Shown here piece by piece: positions 8,193 to 16,961 of a DNA stretch of 64,000 nt. A program made the position numbers and the translations under genes. Numbering within the stretch: position 1 is the stretch's first letter; every line of letters begins with the position of its first letter. This DNA is from Aminobacter sp. AP02 (GTDB lineage Bacteria; Pseudomonadota; Alphaproteobacteria; Rhizobiales; Rhizobiaceae): assembly GCF_003148805.1 (NCBI RefSeq), contig NZ_QGGX01000016.1:62001-126000 (forward strand), given 5' to 3'. The notes under the pieces were generated by a model. The model did not search any database. It saw only the letters and a list, made by a program, of their open reading frames with translations, and was not told the DNA's origin.

Positions 8193-8918
8193 CTATCCCT
8201 CGTTCCGCCTCAGGTAATCCTCAGCGATCTCACGCATCCTTGGCCCGTCGATGCTGTCGGCATGGCCGCCATGGGTGACCCGCACGGGCAACTTCAGGAG
8301 CCGTCGCATCGTTGCGCAGTAGGGTATGCGGTCGGAATCGGGCATGTCGTCGATGAGCACACCGCCGTGGATGGCGTCGCCGCTGAACAGCGTTCCGTCC
8401 TGCCCGTCAAAAAGGCCAATCGAGCCTGGCGAATGGCCTGGCAGATGCAGCACATGGAACGCCCTGTCGCCAAGGTCGATCACGTCGCCCTCATCGAGCA
8501 GGCGGTGAAGCGGCGCGGGTTCGATCGCGTAGTCCATCGATTTCCAACCGGGATAGGGCAGCTCGGATACCGCGCCTGGAAGATCGCGGAACATGTAAGC
8601 GTAGGTCGCAGCATCGGGCATGGTTGCGAAGGCTTCCGCCTCGATGCGCGGGCCGGCGCGCCAGGAAAATTCATGCAGCGAGCCGACATGGTCGAGATGG
8701 ACGTGCGTTGCCACTGCAAGCAGCGGCTTACCGGGCGTCGTTTCAATTTCGGGCGCGAGCGGGCAGATGCCCATGCCGGTGTCGACCAGCAGATCGTGAT
8801 CGCGCCCGCGCACCAGCCACATGTTCGCGCGGCAGTAGTCGGTGACGAAGGGCTCGGTCAGCATCGTCGTGCGACCATCGACGGTGGTCTTGCTAAACCA
8901 GCCGGGACGGGGCTTCAA
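8193..8918 (-). CDS. MBL-fold metallo-hydrolase
   Basis: 241 residues with the metallo-beta-lactamase metal motif THVHLDH (H72, H74, D76, H77), HLPGHSPGS (H162), FSGDAIH (D181) and a late histidine in RVTHGGH. This is a complete di-zinc site, so the protein should be an active hydrolase; substrates of this family range from glyoxalase thioesters to lactones. Its ATG overlaps the stop of the upstream phosphofructokinase gene by four bases (8915-8918), so the two are co-translated. No signal peptide is seen, so it is probably cytoplasmic. Confidence 0.9.
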   Translation of the reverse strand: MKPRPGWFSKTTVDGRTTMLTEPFVTDYCRANMWLVRGRDHDLLVDTGMGICPLAPEIETTPGKPLLAVATHVHLDHVGSLHEFSWRAGPRIEAEAFATMPDAATYAYMFRDLPGAVSELPYPGWKSMDYAIEPAPLHRLLDEGDVIDLGDRAFHVLHLPGHSPGSIGLFDGQDGTLFSGDAIHGGVLIDDMPDSDRIPYCATMRRLLKLPVRVTHGGHADSIDGPRMREIAEDYLRRNEG

Positions 8919-10081
8919 ACGAAGGGCCTGCCGATCTTGAAGCGGCCCGGCACCAGTCGCCTTAGGTAGTCCATGCCCTTTTCCGACAGATGATTGACGT
9001 CGGGCAGCATGAAATCATCGGGCATGTGCCGGGTCTTGCCAGCGACATTGGCGAGCGGCACGAGCTTGAGCACCGTCTTGCCGCCTTCATACTTCAGCGC
9101 CACCGAGCCACCGCCCTTGTCGGCCGCATCGATCGCGAAGACGCCGGCGTCGAAGGCTTCCTGCGCATCGACCGCGTTGACCGCGCCGATATAGCCACGT
9201 GGCATGTAGCCTAGCGCGTCTACGCGAGCGCGCTTGCCCGGCAGCCCTTCGGCCAGTGCGTTTTCGAAAGCGCGGCTCAGGTCGCTGCCTGACAGCTTGA
9301 TGTTGCCATGCGCGTCGCGTTCGAGCTTGTCGGCGGGCACGATGCTCTCGACCAGCGCCTTGCCGTCGGCGGTAGTGACGCCTTCGGAGACGGCGACGAC
9401 GCAACGGCGATGACGCGCCAGGGTGGCCTTCACCTCATCGATGAAACGCGGCACCGAAAAGGCGCGCTCGGGCACGTAGATCAGGTGCGGCCCGTCGGTG
9501 TCGTCGTCGCGCCAGGCGGCGGCTGCGGCGGTCAGGAAGCCGGCGTGGCGGCCCATGACGATGCCGACATAAATGCCCGGCAAGGCGCGGAAATCGAGGT
9601 CGACGCTGAGAAAGGCGCCGGCGACGAATTCGGCGGCGGAGATGAAGCCCGGCGTGTGGTCGTTTTCCTCGAGATCGTTGTCGATGGTCTTGGGCGCGTG
9701 CACGAAGGCCATGGCGCCCTTGGCGGCGTCGGTCAGGATTTGCTGGGTGCCGGCGGTGTCGTTGCCGCCAATATAGATGAAGGCCTGCGCGTCGGCTTTC
9801 TTCAGGCCTTCCAGGATGACGTCGCAATAGGCGGCGTCGGGCTTGTCGCGCGTGCTGCCGAGTGCTGCTCCGGGCGTCGCGGCGACACGCAAAAGCTGTT
9901 CTTCCGGGATATCGGTCAGGTCGACATAGTCGCCGTCACGAATGCCGCGCACGCCGTGGCGCGAGCCGAGAATGCGGGCCTTGGGATGGCGCCGGCGGAT
10001 TTCGAGCACGGCACCCGCCATCGTCTGGTTGATCACGGCGGTGGGTCCGCCGCCTTGCGCGATCACGAATGTAGAAGGCAT
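8915..10081 (-). CDS. pfp: 6-phosphofructokinase, pyrophosphate-dependent type
   Basis: 388 residues from the ATG at 10081, preceded by GGGAGGACACC. Motifs are QGGGPTAVINQT (9-20), IGGNDTAGT (104-112) and PKTIDND (130-136). Lysine in PKTIDND is the usual mark of PPi-dependent PFKs (ATP enzymes have PGTIDND). The second diagnostic site reads GGND rather than GGDD or GGDG, an uncommon variant. The enzyme would interconvert fructose 6-phosphate and fructose 1,6-bisphosphate in the cytoplasm. The frame extends upstream for 140 residues, but that part is Arg-rich shadow sequence. It overlaps the MBL-hydrolase gene. Confidence 0.9.
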   Translation of the reverse strand: MPSTFVIAQGGGPTAVINQTMAGAVLEIRRRHPKARILGSRHGVRGIRDGDYVDLTDIPEEQLLRVAATPGAALGSTRDKPDAAYCDVILEGLKKADAQAFIYIGGNDTAGTQQILTDAAKGAMAFVHAPKTIDNDLEENDHTPGFISAAEFVAGAFLSVDLDFRALPGIYVGIVMGRHAGFLTAAAAAWRDDDTDGPHLIYVPERAFSVPRFIDEVKATLARHRRCVVAVSEGVTTADGKALVESIVPADKLERDAHGNIKLSGSDLSRAFENALAEGLPGKRARVDALGYMPRGYIGAVNAVDAQEAFDAGVFAIDAADKGGGSVALKYEGGKTVLKLVPLANVAGKTRHMPDDFMLPDVNHLSEKGMDYLRRLVPGRFKIGRPFV

Positions 10082-10188
10082 GGATGGTGTCCTCCCGGTG
10101 CCATTTTCTAGAACATGCGCCCTTGAGGGGAGCGGACGCAATGGGAGATTCTTGGTCTTCGGCCGGAGCCGGAGTTCGCGCCAGCCGG

Positions 10189-11013
10189 TTAGCTGACGAC
10201 GATGGGCGTCTTGCCGTTGACGCGGCTGTACAGGTCGATGACGTCCTGGTTGATCATGCGCACGCAACCCGACGACATGGCCTGTCCGATGGTCCACCAT
10301 TCGGGCGAACCGTGGACGCGATAACCGGTGTCCTGGCCGTCCTTGTAGATGTAGAGCGCACGCGCGCCGAGCGGGTTGTCGAGGCCACCGGGCTGGCCAC
10401 CGGCCCACTTCACGAGTTCCGGCTTGCGTGCGATCATTACGCGTGGTGGCGTCCATGTCGGCCACTTCTTGCCGTACTGGATGTTGGCGCGGCCATTCCA
10501 CAAGAAGCCGTCTCGGCCGATGCCGACGCCGTAGCGGATGGCGTCGCCGCCCGGCTGCACGAGGTAGAGATAGCGCTCCTGCAAGCGCACCACGATTGTT
10601 CCGGGCGCTTCACCGGTCGGATCGACGACGATCTGGCGGCGGAACTTCGGATCGACCTTGGCGAACGGGATCTCGGGCAACTGGTAGCCTTCGTCGGTGA
10701 AGGAGGCATACATCAGTTCGGGACGGGTGACCTGCTTGTCGACGCTGATCTGCGGCCGGATCGAGCCTGTCGTGGTGGTGTCGAGCCCCATCGCCGGCAT
10801 GTCGAACTCCATGCTGCGGCTGCAGCCGGCCACGAGGCCGACAGCCCCCAGGCCAAAAAGCACGTTGCGGCGCGAGGCGAGTTTCGGGGCGCGATCAGTC
10901 AGGTCGAGCTTGGAGGGGGCAGGCGATTTCGACACGGCACAATTCCACTGTAAACGCGGGGCGGCCAGATACCGGGTTGGCCCGGCTGGATAGCTCGCAT
11001 TTTCGCCATTCAT
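10189..11013 (-). CDS. L,D-transpeptidase (YkuD domain), probable lipoprotein
   Basis: 274 residues from the upstream ATG; a GTG near 10935 is an alternative and neither has a strong ribosome site. A twin-arginine-like segment SRRNVLFGLGAVGLVAGC ends in a lipobox, so the mature protein is probably anchored in the envelope. The YkuD active site is complete: HGSPEWWTIG, then SSGCVRM with the nucleophilic cysteine. These enzymes make 3-3 peptidoglycan cross-links or attach proteins to peptidoglycan or the outer membrane. Rhizobial genomes usually carry many paralogues; the specific role is unknown. Confidence 0.9.
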   Translation of the reverse strand: MNGENASYPAGPTRYLAAPRLQWNCAVSKSPAPSKLDLTDRAPKLASRRNVLFGLGAVGLVAGCSRSMEFDMPAMGLDTTTTGSIRPQISVDKQVTRPELMYASFTDEGYQLPEIPFAKVDPKFRRQIVVDPTGEAPGTIVVRLQERYLYLVQPGGDAIRYGVGIGRDGFLWNGRANIQYGKKWPTWTPPRVMIARKPELVKWAGGQPGGLDNPLGARALYIYKDGQDTGYRVHGSPEWWTIGQAMSSGCVRMINQDVIDLYSRVNGKTPIVVS

Positions 11014-11109
11014 GGTTGAAAAAGCATGAATGCCGACTGCGCTGCGTTAAGGGCTTTACTTCGGCACGGCGGCGGAGCTTGATCCCTTTTCCAACGAGGG
11101 AGAGTTTGC

Positions 11110-11733
11110 ATGTCGTTTGAAAGCTGGGCCGCCTTTGCCGCTGCGTCCGCGGTGCTGCTTGTCATTCCGGGGCCGACCATTCTGCTGGTTGTATCCTACG
11201 CGCTCGGCCAAGGCTGGCGCACGGCGCTGCCGATGGCGGTTGGCGTGGCGCTCGGCGATTTCACCGCAATGACCTTGTCCATGCTCGGCATCGGCGCGTT
11301 GCTTGCAGCTTCGGCTACTGTGTTCACCATTCTGAAGTGGATCGGCGCCGCCTACCTCATCTATCTCGGCGTCAAGCTTTTCCGGGCCGGCGGGGCGCTT
11401 GACGCCAAGCCGCGGACGGATGCCGCCTCGGCAGCGAAGATGATGGCGCATGCCTGGATCGTGACCGCGCTTAACCCCAAGAGCATCACGTTCTTCGTCG
11501 CCTTCCTGCCGCAATTCCTCGACCGCAACGGCGATTTCTGGACCCAGATGCTGGTCTTCGAACTGACCTTCCTGACGCTCGCCTTCGCCAATGCCTTCGG
11601 TTATGCGCTGGTCGCAGCGAGGGCCCGCAGCGTGGTCGCCAATCCACGCGCCATCCGCATCTTCAACCGTACCGGCGGCACTTTGCTGGTCGGTGCCGGT
11701 ATTGCCGCCGCCGCAGTTCGCACCGGGCACTGA
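11110..11733 (+). CDS. LysE/RhtB-family amino acid exporter
   Basis: 207 residues with about six hydrophobic segments. The N-terminus (VIPGPTILLVVSYALGQGWR) carries the LysE-family PGP(T/N) motif, and GAAYLIYLGVKLF is typical of the family. GAGGGAGAG lies just upstream of the ATG. The protein would export an amino acid or homoserine-lactone-like compound across the inner membrane. Its stop codon provides the ribosome site region for the TPR gene that follows, so the two are probably co-transcribed. Confidence 0.9.
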   Translation: MSFESWAAFAAASAVLLVIPGPTILLVVSYALGQGWRTALPMAVGVALGDFTAMTLSMLGIGALLAASATVFTILKWIGAAYLIYLGVKLFRAGGALDAKPRTDAASAAKMMAHAWIVTALNPKSITFFVAFLPQFLDRNGDFWTQMLVFELTFLTLAFANAFGYALVAARARSVVANPRAIRIFNRTGGTLLVGAGIAAAAVRTGH

Positions 11734-11743
11734 GGTTGATGCG

Positions 11744-13066
11744 GTGGTGAGGGATCGGCTCGGTCTCGCGCTTTCAGGCACTGGCGATGATGCCTTGGTG
11801 CATTTCGAACGCGGCGTGAGCGAACTGCAGCGCTTCGTCGGAGATCCGGTCGGCTCGGCCAATGCCGCGATTGCAGCCGAGCCCGATTTCGTCATGGCGC
11901 ATGTGCTGAAAGGCTGGCTCTATGGCCTTTCGACCGAGCGCGAGGCAATGGGCGTGGCCCGAGAGTGCCACGCCACGGCGGCGGGGCTGGCAGCGACCCC
12001 GAGGGAAAAGGCCCATGTCGAAGCTCTTGGCCGCCTCGCCAATGGCCATTGGCATGACGCGGGCCGCGTCCTTGCAGAACTGACCATCGAATACCCCCGC
12101 GATGCGCTGGCGCTGCAGGCCGGCCACCAGATCGACTTCTTCACCGGCGATGCGCGCATGCTGCGCGACCGCGTGGCCCGCGCGCTGCCGGCGTGGAGTG
12201 CCGCCATGCCGGGGTATCACGCGATCCTGGGCATGCAGGCCTTCGGCTTCGAGGAAATGGGCGAGTATGCCCGTGCCGAGGCGCTGGGACGCGAGGCGGT
12301 CGGCCTGGAGCCGCGCGACGGCTGGGCCCAGCATGCGGTGGCGCATGTCATGGAGATGCAAAGCCGCCAGAGCGACGGCATCGCCTGGATGCGCGCCAAT
12401 ACCGATGCCTGGACGAAGGAAAGCTTTCTCCAGGTCCACAACTGGTGGCACCTGGCGCTGTTTCACTACGATCTGGGCGAGACCGAAGAGGTGCTCGCAC
12501 TGTTCGACGGGCCTATCTACGGGGCGCGCTCGACCGTGGCGCTCAACATGGTCGATGCCTCGGCAATCCTTTGGCGGCTGCATCTCGGGGGCGTCGATGT
12601 CGGTGACCGCTGGGCCAGCCTGGCAGCGAACTGGGCGCCGAAAGCCACCGCCGGCAACTACGCCTTCAACGATGCGCATGCGATGATGGCCTTCGTCGGC
12701 ACCGGGCTCCAAGTGCCGGCCAGTGAATTGCTCGACGTGCAGCGCGAGGCGATTGACCGCGACGACGACAATGCCACCTTCACGCGCGACGTCGGCCATC
12801 CGGTTTCGCTGGCGATCAAGGCATTCGGCGAGGGGTGCTATGGCGAGACAGTGCGGCTGCTCCAACCGGTGCGCGCCATTGCCCATCGCTTCGGCGGCAG
12901 TCATGCCCAACGCGACGTCATCGACTTGACGCTGATCGAGGCGGCATTGCGCTCGGGCGACGACGCACTGGCGGTGCGACTTGCGACCGAACGCTATCAT
13001 GCGCGTCCGGCAAGCCCGCTATCGGCTCTGTTCGTCGAGCGCTCGGCAATTCTCGCCCATGGCTAG
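11744..13066 (+). CDS. TTC38-like tetratricopeptide repeat protein
   Basis: 440 residues from the GTG at 11744, chosen because TGAGG lies eight bases upstream; the frame is open further back but overlaps the LysE gene. Helix-turn-helix repeat composition (for example GMQAFGFEEMGEYARAEALG) and the motif VHNWWHLALFHYDLG are characteristic of the TTC38 family, shared by bacteria and animals. No signal peptide or catalytic motif is visible, and its biochemical role is not established. It follows the LysE exporter at a 10-base gap, suggesting an operon. Confidence 0.82.
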   Translation: MVRDRLGLALSGTGDDALVHFERGVSELQRFVGDPVGSANAAIAAEPDFVMAHVLKGWLYGLSTEREAMGVARECHATAAGLAATPREKAHVEALGRLANGHWHDAGRVLAELTIEYPRDALALQAGHQIDFFTGDARMLRDRVARALPAWSAAMPGYHAILGMQAFGFEEMGEYARAEALGREAVGLEPRDGWAQHAVAHVMEMQSRQSDGIAWMRANTDAWTKESFLQVHNWWHLALFHYDLGETEEVLALFDGPIYGARSTVALNMVDASAILWRLHLGGVDVGDRWASLAANWAPKATAGNYAFNDAHAMMAFVGTGLQVPASELLDVQREAIDRDDDNATFTRDVGHPVSLAIKAFGEGCYGETVRLLQPVRAIAHRFGGSHAQRDVIDLTLIEAALRSGDDALAVRLATERYHARPASPLSALFVERSAILAHG

Positions 13067-13098
13067 ATCGAGATCGCAGGACGACGGTACGGGGCTGG

Positions 13099-13127
13099 AT
13101 TTATTTTTTGCGAGTTCCGAAATAAAT
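13099..13127. promoter_or_regulatory. AT-rich inverted repeat upstream of xylB (candidate operator)
   Basis: ATTTATTT (13099-13106) and AAATAAAT (13120-13127) form a perfect 8-bp inverted repeat with a 13-base spacer, in an otherwise GC-rich intergenic region 145 bp before xylB. Such AT-rich arms resemble ROK-family XylR sites, but no xylR gene is in the window. Confidence 0.45.
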
Positions 13128-13270
13128 ATCGACCCGGCACCGGAATGTTTGCTAAGAAGCGACGTCCGTCGGAGGAACGGGCCAATGGCCTTGCAGTTTT
13201 CAGGTCGTTGCCAGTGAATTGAGAGGAGGGGCGCGCATTGCGTCCGCGTCGCTCGTTCGGGAGGAATGGC

Positions 13271-14734
13271 ATGTATCTCGGGCTCGATCTCGGCACGTCA
13301 GGCGTCAAGGCGCTGTTGATCGACGCCGACCAGAATGTCATCGGCTCCGGCCACGGCGCGCTCGACGTTTCGAGGCCGCATCCTGGCTGGTCCGAGCAGG
13401 ACCCGGCCGAGTGGATCCGCGCCACTGAAGACGCCATTGCCGAGCTCAAGGTTGCTAAACCCAGGGAACTCGCTGCCGTTCGTGGCATCGGCCTGTCGGG
13501 CCAGATGCATGGCGCGACGCTGCTCGACGCGGGTGGCAATGTGTTGCGCCCCTGCATCTTGTGGAACGACACGCGCAGCCATGCCGAGGCCGCAAGGCTC
13601 GACGCCGATCCGCGCTTCCGCAAGATCACCGGCAATATCGTCTTTCCCGGGTTCACCGCGCCCAAGCTCGCCTGGGTGAAGGCCAACGAGCCGGCGATCT
13701 TCGCCAAGGTCGCCAAAGTGCTCCTGCCAAAGGACTTTCTCCGGTTCTGGCTGAGCGGCGAGCATATCTCCGAAATGTCGGACTCGGCCGGCACGGCATG
13801 GCTCGACGTTGCGGCGCGGCGCTGGTCGCCGGAGCTTTTGGCCGCGACCGATCTCGATGAAAGTCATATGCCGCAGCTGGTCGAAGGCACCGACCGTGGC
13901 GGGCAATTGCGCGATGAACTGGCGGCCAAATGGGGAATGGCACCTTCAGTCGTGATCGCGGGCGGAGCAGGCGACAACGCCGCTTCGGCTTGCGGCATGG
14001 GTACTGTCCGGCCCGGCTCCGCCTTCGTTTCGCTCGGCACGTCAGGCGTGCTGTTTGCCGCCAACGGTGCGTATCTGCCGAATCCTGAAAGTGCCGTACA
14101 CACCTTCTGTCACGCGCTGCCCAATGCCTGGCACCAGATGGGCGTGATCCTGTCGGCGACGGATTCGCTCAACTGGCTGAGCAACATCACCGGCAAGAGT
14201 GCCGTCGAACTGACCGGTGAGCTTGGTGGCGAACTGCGCGCGCCCTCCGGTGTCAGCTTCCTGCCTTATCTCTCTGGCGAGCGGACGCCTTACAATGATG
14301 CGGCGATCCGTGGTTCGTTCACCGGTCTTGCCCACGAAATCGAACGTGCCGGGCTAACGCAAGCAGTTCTCGAAGGCGTGGCCTTCGCCTTCCGCGACAG
14401 CCTTGAGGCGCTTGCCAAGGCTGGCACCAAGCTGGAACGCGTCACTGCAATCGGCGGTGGCTCGCGCTCGCGCTACTGGCTGAAGGCGATTGCCACCGCG
14501 TTGGGCGTACCCGTCGACATTCCGGCCGACGGCGACTTTGGCGCGGCTTTCGGTGCTGCGCGCCTTGGCCTGATCGCGGCGGAGGGCGGCGACCCCTACG
14601 ATGTCTGCACTCCGCCCATGACCGCCGAAACCATTGAGCCCGTTACGGCGCTCTCCGGTGCCTATGATGAGGCCTATCGGCGCTATCGCAGGCTTTACCC
14701 CGCCATCAAAGGCGCGACAGATGATGCGGCCTGA
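13271..14734 (+). CDS. xylB: Xylulokinase
   Basis: 487 residues from the ATG at 13271, which has GGGAGG six bases upstream; an upstream alternative at 13238 adds eleven non-conserved residues. FGGY-family features are LGLDLGTSGVKALLID at the N-terminus, GLSGQMHGATLLD, CILWNDTRS, the catalytic aspartate region SEMSDSAGTAWLDV and the C-terminal ATP-binding IGGGSRSRYWLKAIA. It phosphorylates D-xylulose in the cytoplasm. xylA lies 530 bp downstream on the same strand with one opposite-strand gene between them, so this is a xylose-use locus. No xylose transporter gene is visible inside the window. Confidence 0.95.
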   Translation: MYLGLDLGTSGVKALLIDADQNVIGSGHGALDVSRPHPGWSEQDPAEWIRATEDAIAELKVAKPRELAAVRGIGLSGQMHGATLLDAGGNVLRPCILWNDTRSHAEAARLDADPRFRKITGNIVFPGFTAPKLAWVKANEPAIFAKVAKVLLPKDFLRFWLSGEHISEMSDSAGTAWLDVAARRWSPELLAATDLDESHMPQLVEGTDRGGQLRDELAAKWGMAPSVVIAGGAGDNAASACGMGTVRPGSAFVSLGTSGVLFAANGAYLPNPESAVHTFCHALPNAWHQMGVILSATDSLNWLSNITGKSAVELTGELGGELRAPSGVSFLPYLSGERTPYNDAAIRGSFTGLAHEIERAGLTQAVLEGVAFAFRDSLEALAKAGTKLERVTAIGGGSRSRYWLKAIATALGVPVDIPADGDFGAAFGAARLGLIAAEGGDPYDVCTPPMTAETIEPVTALSGAYDEAYRRYRRLYPAIKGATDDAA

Positions 14735-14756
14735 GCCCATTGGAAGGGATGCCGGC

Positions 14757-15116
14757 CTATGCCGGCACCTTGTCGAGGAAGCCGGTCACCCGGCCCAACC
14801 TGCCATTTTCGATGATGCCGAAATCGGAGCCTTCGATCACTGCTTCGGCACCTTCGGGACCAAGGCCCCAGGAAAAGCGGACATGATCGCCAAATCCGTC
14901 GGCTTTGCCCTTGAGCGTGAAGCGGAAGCCGGGGAACTGGCTGTGGACGCCTGCTATCAGCGCGTCGATTCCGCCATGGCCGTCGCCCTGCATGATCGGG
15001 TCGCGATAGGTTATGCCGGACGTGAAGGCGGCCTCGATGCGTGCCTTGCGGACGCCGGCGTCGGTTTCGTTCCAGGCTGCGATGTAGGCTTCGGCGATGG
15101 CGTTGTGGTCGGTCAT
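14757..15116 (-). CDS. SnoaL-like / NTF2-fold protein
   Basis: 119 residues from the ATG at 15116, preceded by GGAGAGCAGAA; an upstream ATG at 15275 would run into the xylA promoter and start codon. The sequence AYIAAWNETDAGVRKARIEA near the N-terminus followed by YRDPIMQGDGHGGIDALI is typical of SnoaL/NTF2-like small proteins. These are cone-shaped ligand-binding or isomerase folds; no function can be assigned here. It lies between xylB and xylA on the opposite strand and is transcribed divergently from xylA. Confidence 0.75.
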   Translation of the reverse strand: MTDHNAIAEAYIAAWNETDAGVRKARIEAAFTSGITYRDPIMQGDGHGGIDALIAGVHSQFPGFRFTLKGKADGFGDHVRFSWGLGPEGAEAVIEGSDFGIIENGRLGRVTGFLDKVPA

Positions 15117-15182
15117 TTCTGCTCTCCGTCGGGTTGGTCTTTGTTGACGCGATCCTTGTCGCAGCAGTCCCGACTGGAACCA

Positions 15183-15199
15183 ATTACCGCTGAGGTAAT
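15183..15199. promoter_or_regulatory. Inverted repeat in the xylA upstream region (candidate operator)
   Basis: ATTACC (15183-15188) and GGTAAT (15194-15199) form a 6-bp inverted repeat with a 5-base spacer, 69 bp before the xylA start and between divergent genes. It could bind a regulator of xylA. The arms are short, so chance occurrence is possible. Confidence 0.35.
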
Positions 15200-15267
15200 C
15201 GAATTCGGAATTTCGCACGCCGCCCCTGAATGGGCGATTATCGGCACTCACTGAAAGGAGTTCCCCT

Positions 15268-16578
15268 ATGAGCACCGGCTATTTCGGCGACATCAAGCCC
15301 GTCAAATATGAAGGCCCCAGCAGCACCAACCCGCTGGCCTACCGGCACTACAATGCCGACGAGGTGGTGCTCGGCAAGCGCCTCGAAGATCATCTGCGAT
15401 TTGCCGTCGCCTACTGGCACACCTTCGCATGGCCGGGTGGCGACCCTTTCGGCGGCCAGACATTCGAACGGCCCTGGTTCGGGGAAACGATGGAGAACGC
15501 CAAGCTGAAGGCCGACGTCGCCTTCGAGCTGTTTTCGCTGCTAGGTGTTCCCTACTACTGCTTCCACGACGCCGATGTGCGGCCCGAGGGTGCCAACTTC
15601 TCCGAGAGTGCCAAGCGCCTGGACGAGATCGCGGACTATTTCGAAGCCAAGATGGCCAAGACCGGCGTCAAGCTGCTTTGGGGAACGGCGAACCTGTTCT
15701 CCAACCGCCGCTTCATGGCAGGTGCCGCCACCAATCCCGATCCGGATGTCTTCGCCTACGCGGCAGCGACGGTGAAGCACTGCATCGACGTCACCAAGCG
15801 GCTGAACGGCGAGAACTACGTGCTGTGGGGCGGCCGCGAGGGCTACGAGACGCTGCTCAACACCGACATGGGCCGCGAACTCGACCAGATGGGCCGCTTC
15901 CTCAATCTGGTCGTCGACTACAAGCACCGCATCGGATTCACCGGTACGATCCTGATCGAGCCCAAGCCGCAGGAGCCGACCAAGCACCAGTATGACTACG
16001 ACGTCGCCACCGTCTACGGCTTCCTCCGCAAGTACGGGCTGGAGAACGAGGTGAAGGTCAATATCGAGCAGGGTCACGCCATCCTTGCCGGCCACTCCTT
16101 CGAGCACGAACTGGCGACCGCCAATGCGCTCGGTATCTTCGGGTCGATCGACATGAACCGCAACGACTACCAGTCGGGCTGGGATACCGACCAGTTCCCC
16201 AACAATGTGCCTGAGATGGCGCTGGCCTATTATCAGGTTTTGCTCGGCGGCGGCTTCAAGACGGGCGGCACCAATTTCGATGCCAAGCTGCGCCGCCAGT
16301 CGCTCGACCCCGAGGATCTGCTGATCGCTCATGTCGGGGGCATGGATGCCTGCGCGCGCGGCCTCAAGGCGGCGGCGAAGATGATCGAGGACAAGGCGCT
16401 GTCGGGCCCGCTGGACGCTCGCTATGCCGGCTGGAATTCGGCCGAAGCCAAGGCGATGCTGGCGGGCGAGCGCACGCTGGAAGACATCTCCGCCCGCGTC
16501 ATCAAGGACAAGATCGAGCCGCAGCCGAAGTCGGGCCGGCAGGAGTATCTGGAGAACGTCGTCAACCGCTACGTCTGA
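15268..16578 (+). CDS. xylA: Xylose isomerase
   Basis: 436 residues, the normal length for the class II enzyme. The ATG has GAAAGGAG just upstream. Family features are [15 protein letters not shown], the catalytic histidine in [35 protein letters not shown] with metal-binding glutamates, [17 protein letters not shown], and SIDMNRND near the second metal. It converts D-xylose to D-xylulose, which xylB then phosphorylates. The two genes flank a minus-strand SnoaL-like gene. A candidate operator lies upstream and a hairpin follows the stop. Confidence 0.97.
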   Translation: MSTGYFGDIKPVKYEGPSSTNPLAYRHYNADEVVLGKRLEDHLRFAVAYWHTFAWPGGDPFGGQTFERPWFGETMENAKLKADVAFELFSLLGVPYYCFHDADVRPEGANFSESAKRLDEIADYFEAKMAKTGVKLLWGTANLFSNRRFMAGAATNPDPDVFAYAAATVKHCIDVTKRLNGENYVLWGGREGYETLLNTDMGRELDQMGRFLNLVVDYKHRIGFTGTILIEPKPQEPTKHQYDYDVATVYGFLRKYGLENEVKVNIEQGHAILAGHSFEHELATANALGIFGSIDMNRNDYQSGWDTDQFPNNVPEMALAYYQVLLGGGFKTGGTNFDAKLRRQSLDPEDLLIAHVGGMDACARGLKAAAKMIEDKALSGPLDARYAGWNSAEAKAMLAGERTLEDISARVIKDKIEPQPKSGRQEYLENVVNRYV

Positions 16579-16596
16579 TGCCTCAACCAGCCGGCG

Positions 16597-16619
16597 AGGG
16601 GGAATCAGCAGTTCCCCCT
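16597..16619 (+). terminator. Hairpin downstream of xylA
   Basis: AGGGGGAA (16597-16604) pairs perfectly with TTCCCCCT (16612-16619) around a seven-base loop, 19 bp after the xylA stop. The following sequence is only mildly T-rich, so it is a probable but not classic intrinsic terminator. Confidence 0.6.
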
Positions 16620-16680
16620 TGCCGTCGTATTGCCTCTTTCTCGCCCTCAAGACGCCCGTCGAATCAGTGACTTACGGCGC

Positions 16681-16911
16681 ATGAGACGGGAACAAAAGAC
16701 TTTCACCAAAGATACACATGACCCTGCGATCGATGCCCTGCTGAACAAGGCTGAGGCGGTTTCGTTCGTCGACAGGCTGATGGCGCTGCCGCCGCCGCTG
16801 GAGCCGGAGCTGTCCGACGAGTGGACCCGCGCGGTCGCATCACGCCTTGAAGCGGTACTGGCGCAGAGCATGCGGACGCATATCGACCACGACAGCCGCG
16901 ATGCGGCCTGA
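16681..16911 (+). CDS. Small hypothetical protein
   Basis: 76 residues if read from the ATG at 16681; the frame is open further upstream to 16630. The product is soluble and helical (AIDALLNKAEAVSFVDRL, a Pro-rich ALPPPLEPEL, then RAVASRLEAVLAQSM), with no cysteine or membrane segment. I recognise no family. No clear ribosome site precedes it, so it may be non-coding. It sits between xylA and the HAD phosphatase gene on the same strand. Confidence 0.45.
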   Translation: MRREQKTFTKDTHDPAIDALLNKAEAVSFVDRLMALPPPLEPELSDEWTRAVASRLEAVLAQSMRTHIDHDSRDAA

Positions 16912-16961
16912 TACCCATAGCGTGGTTTGACGCGCGGAGCGTGGTCCGCCATGCTCGCGCG

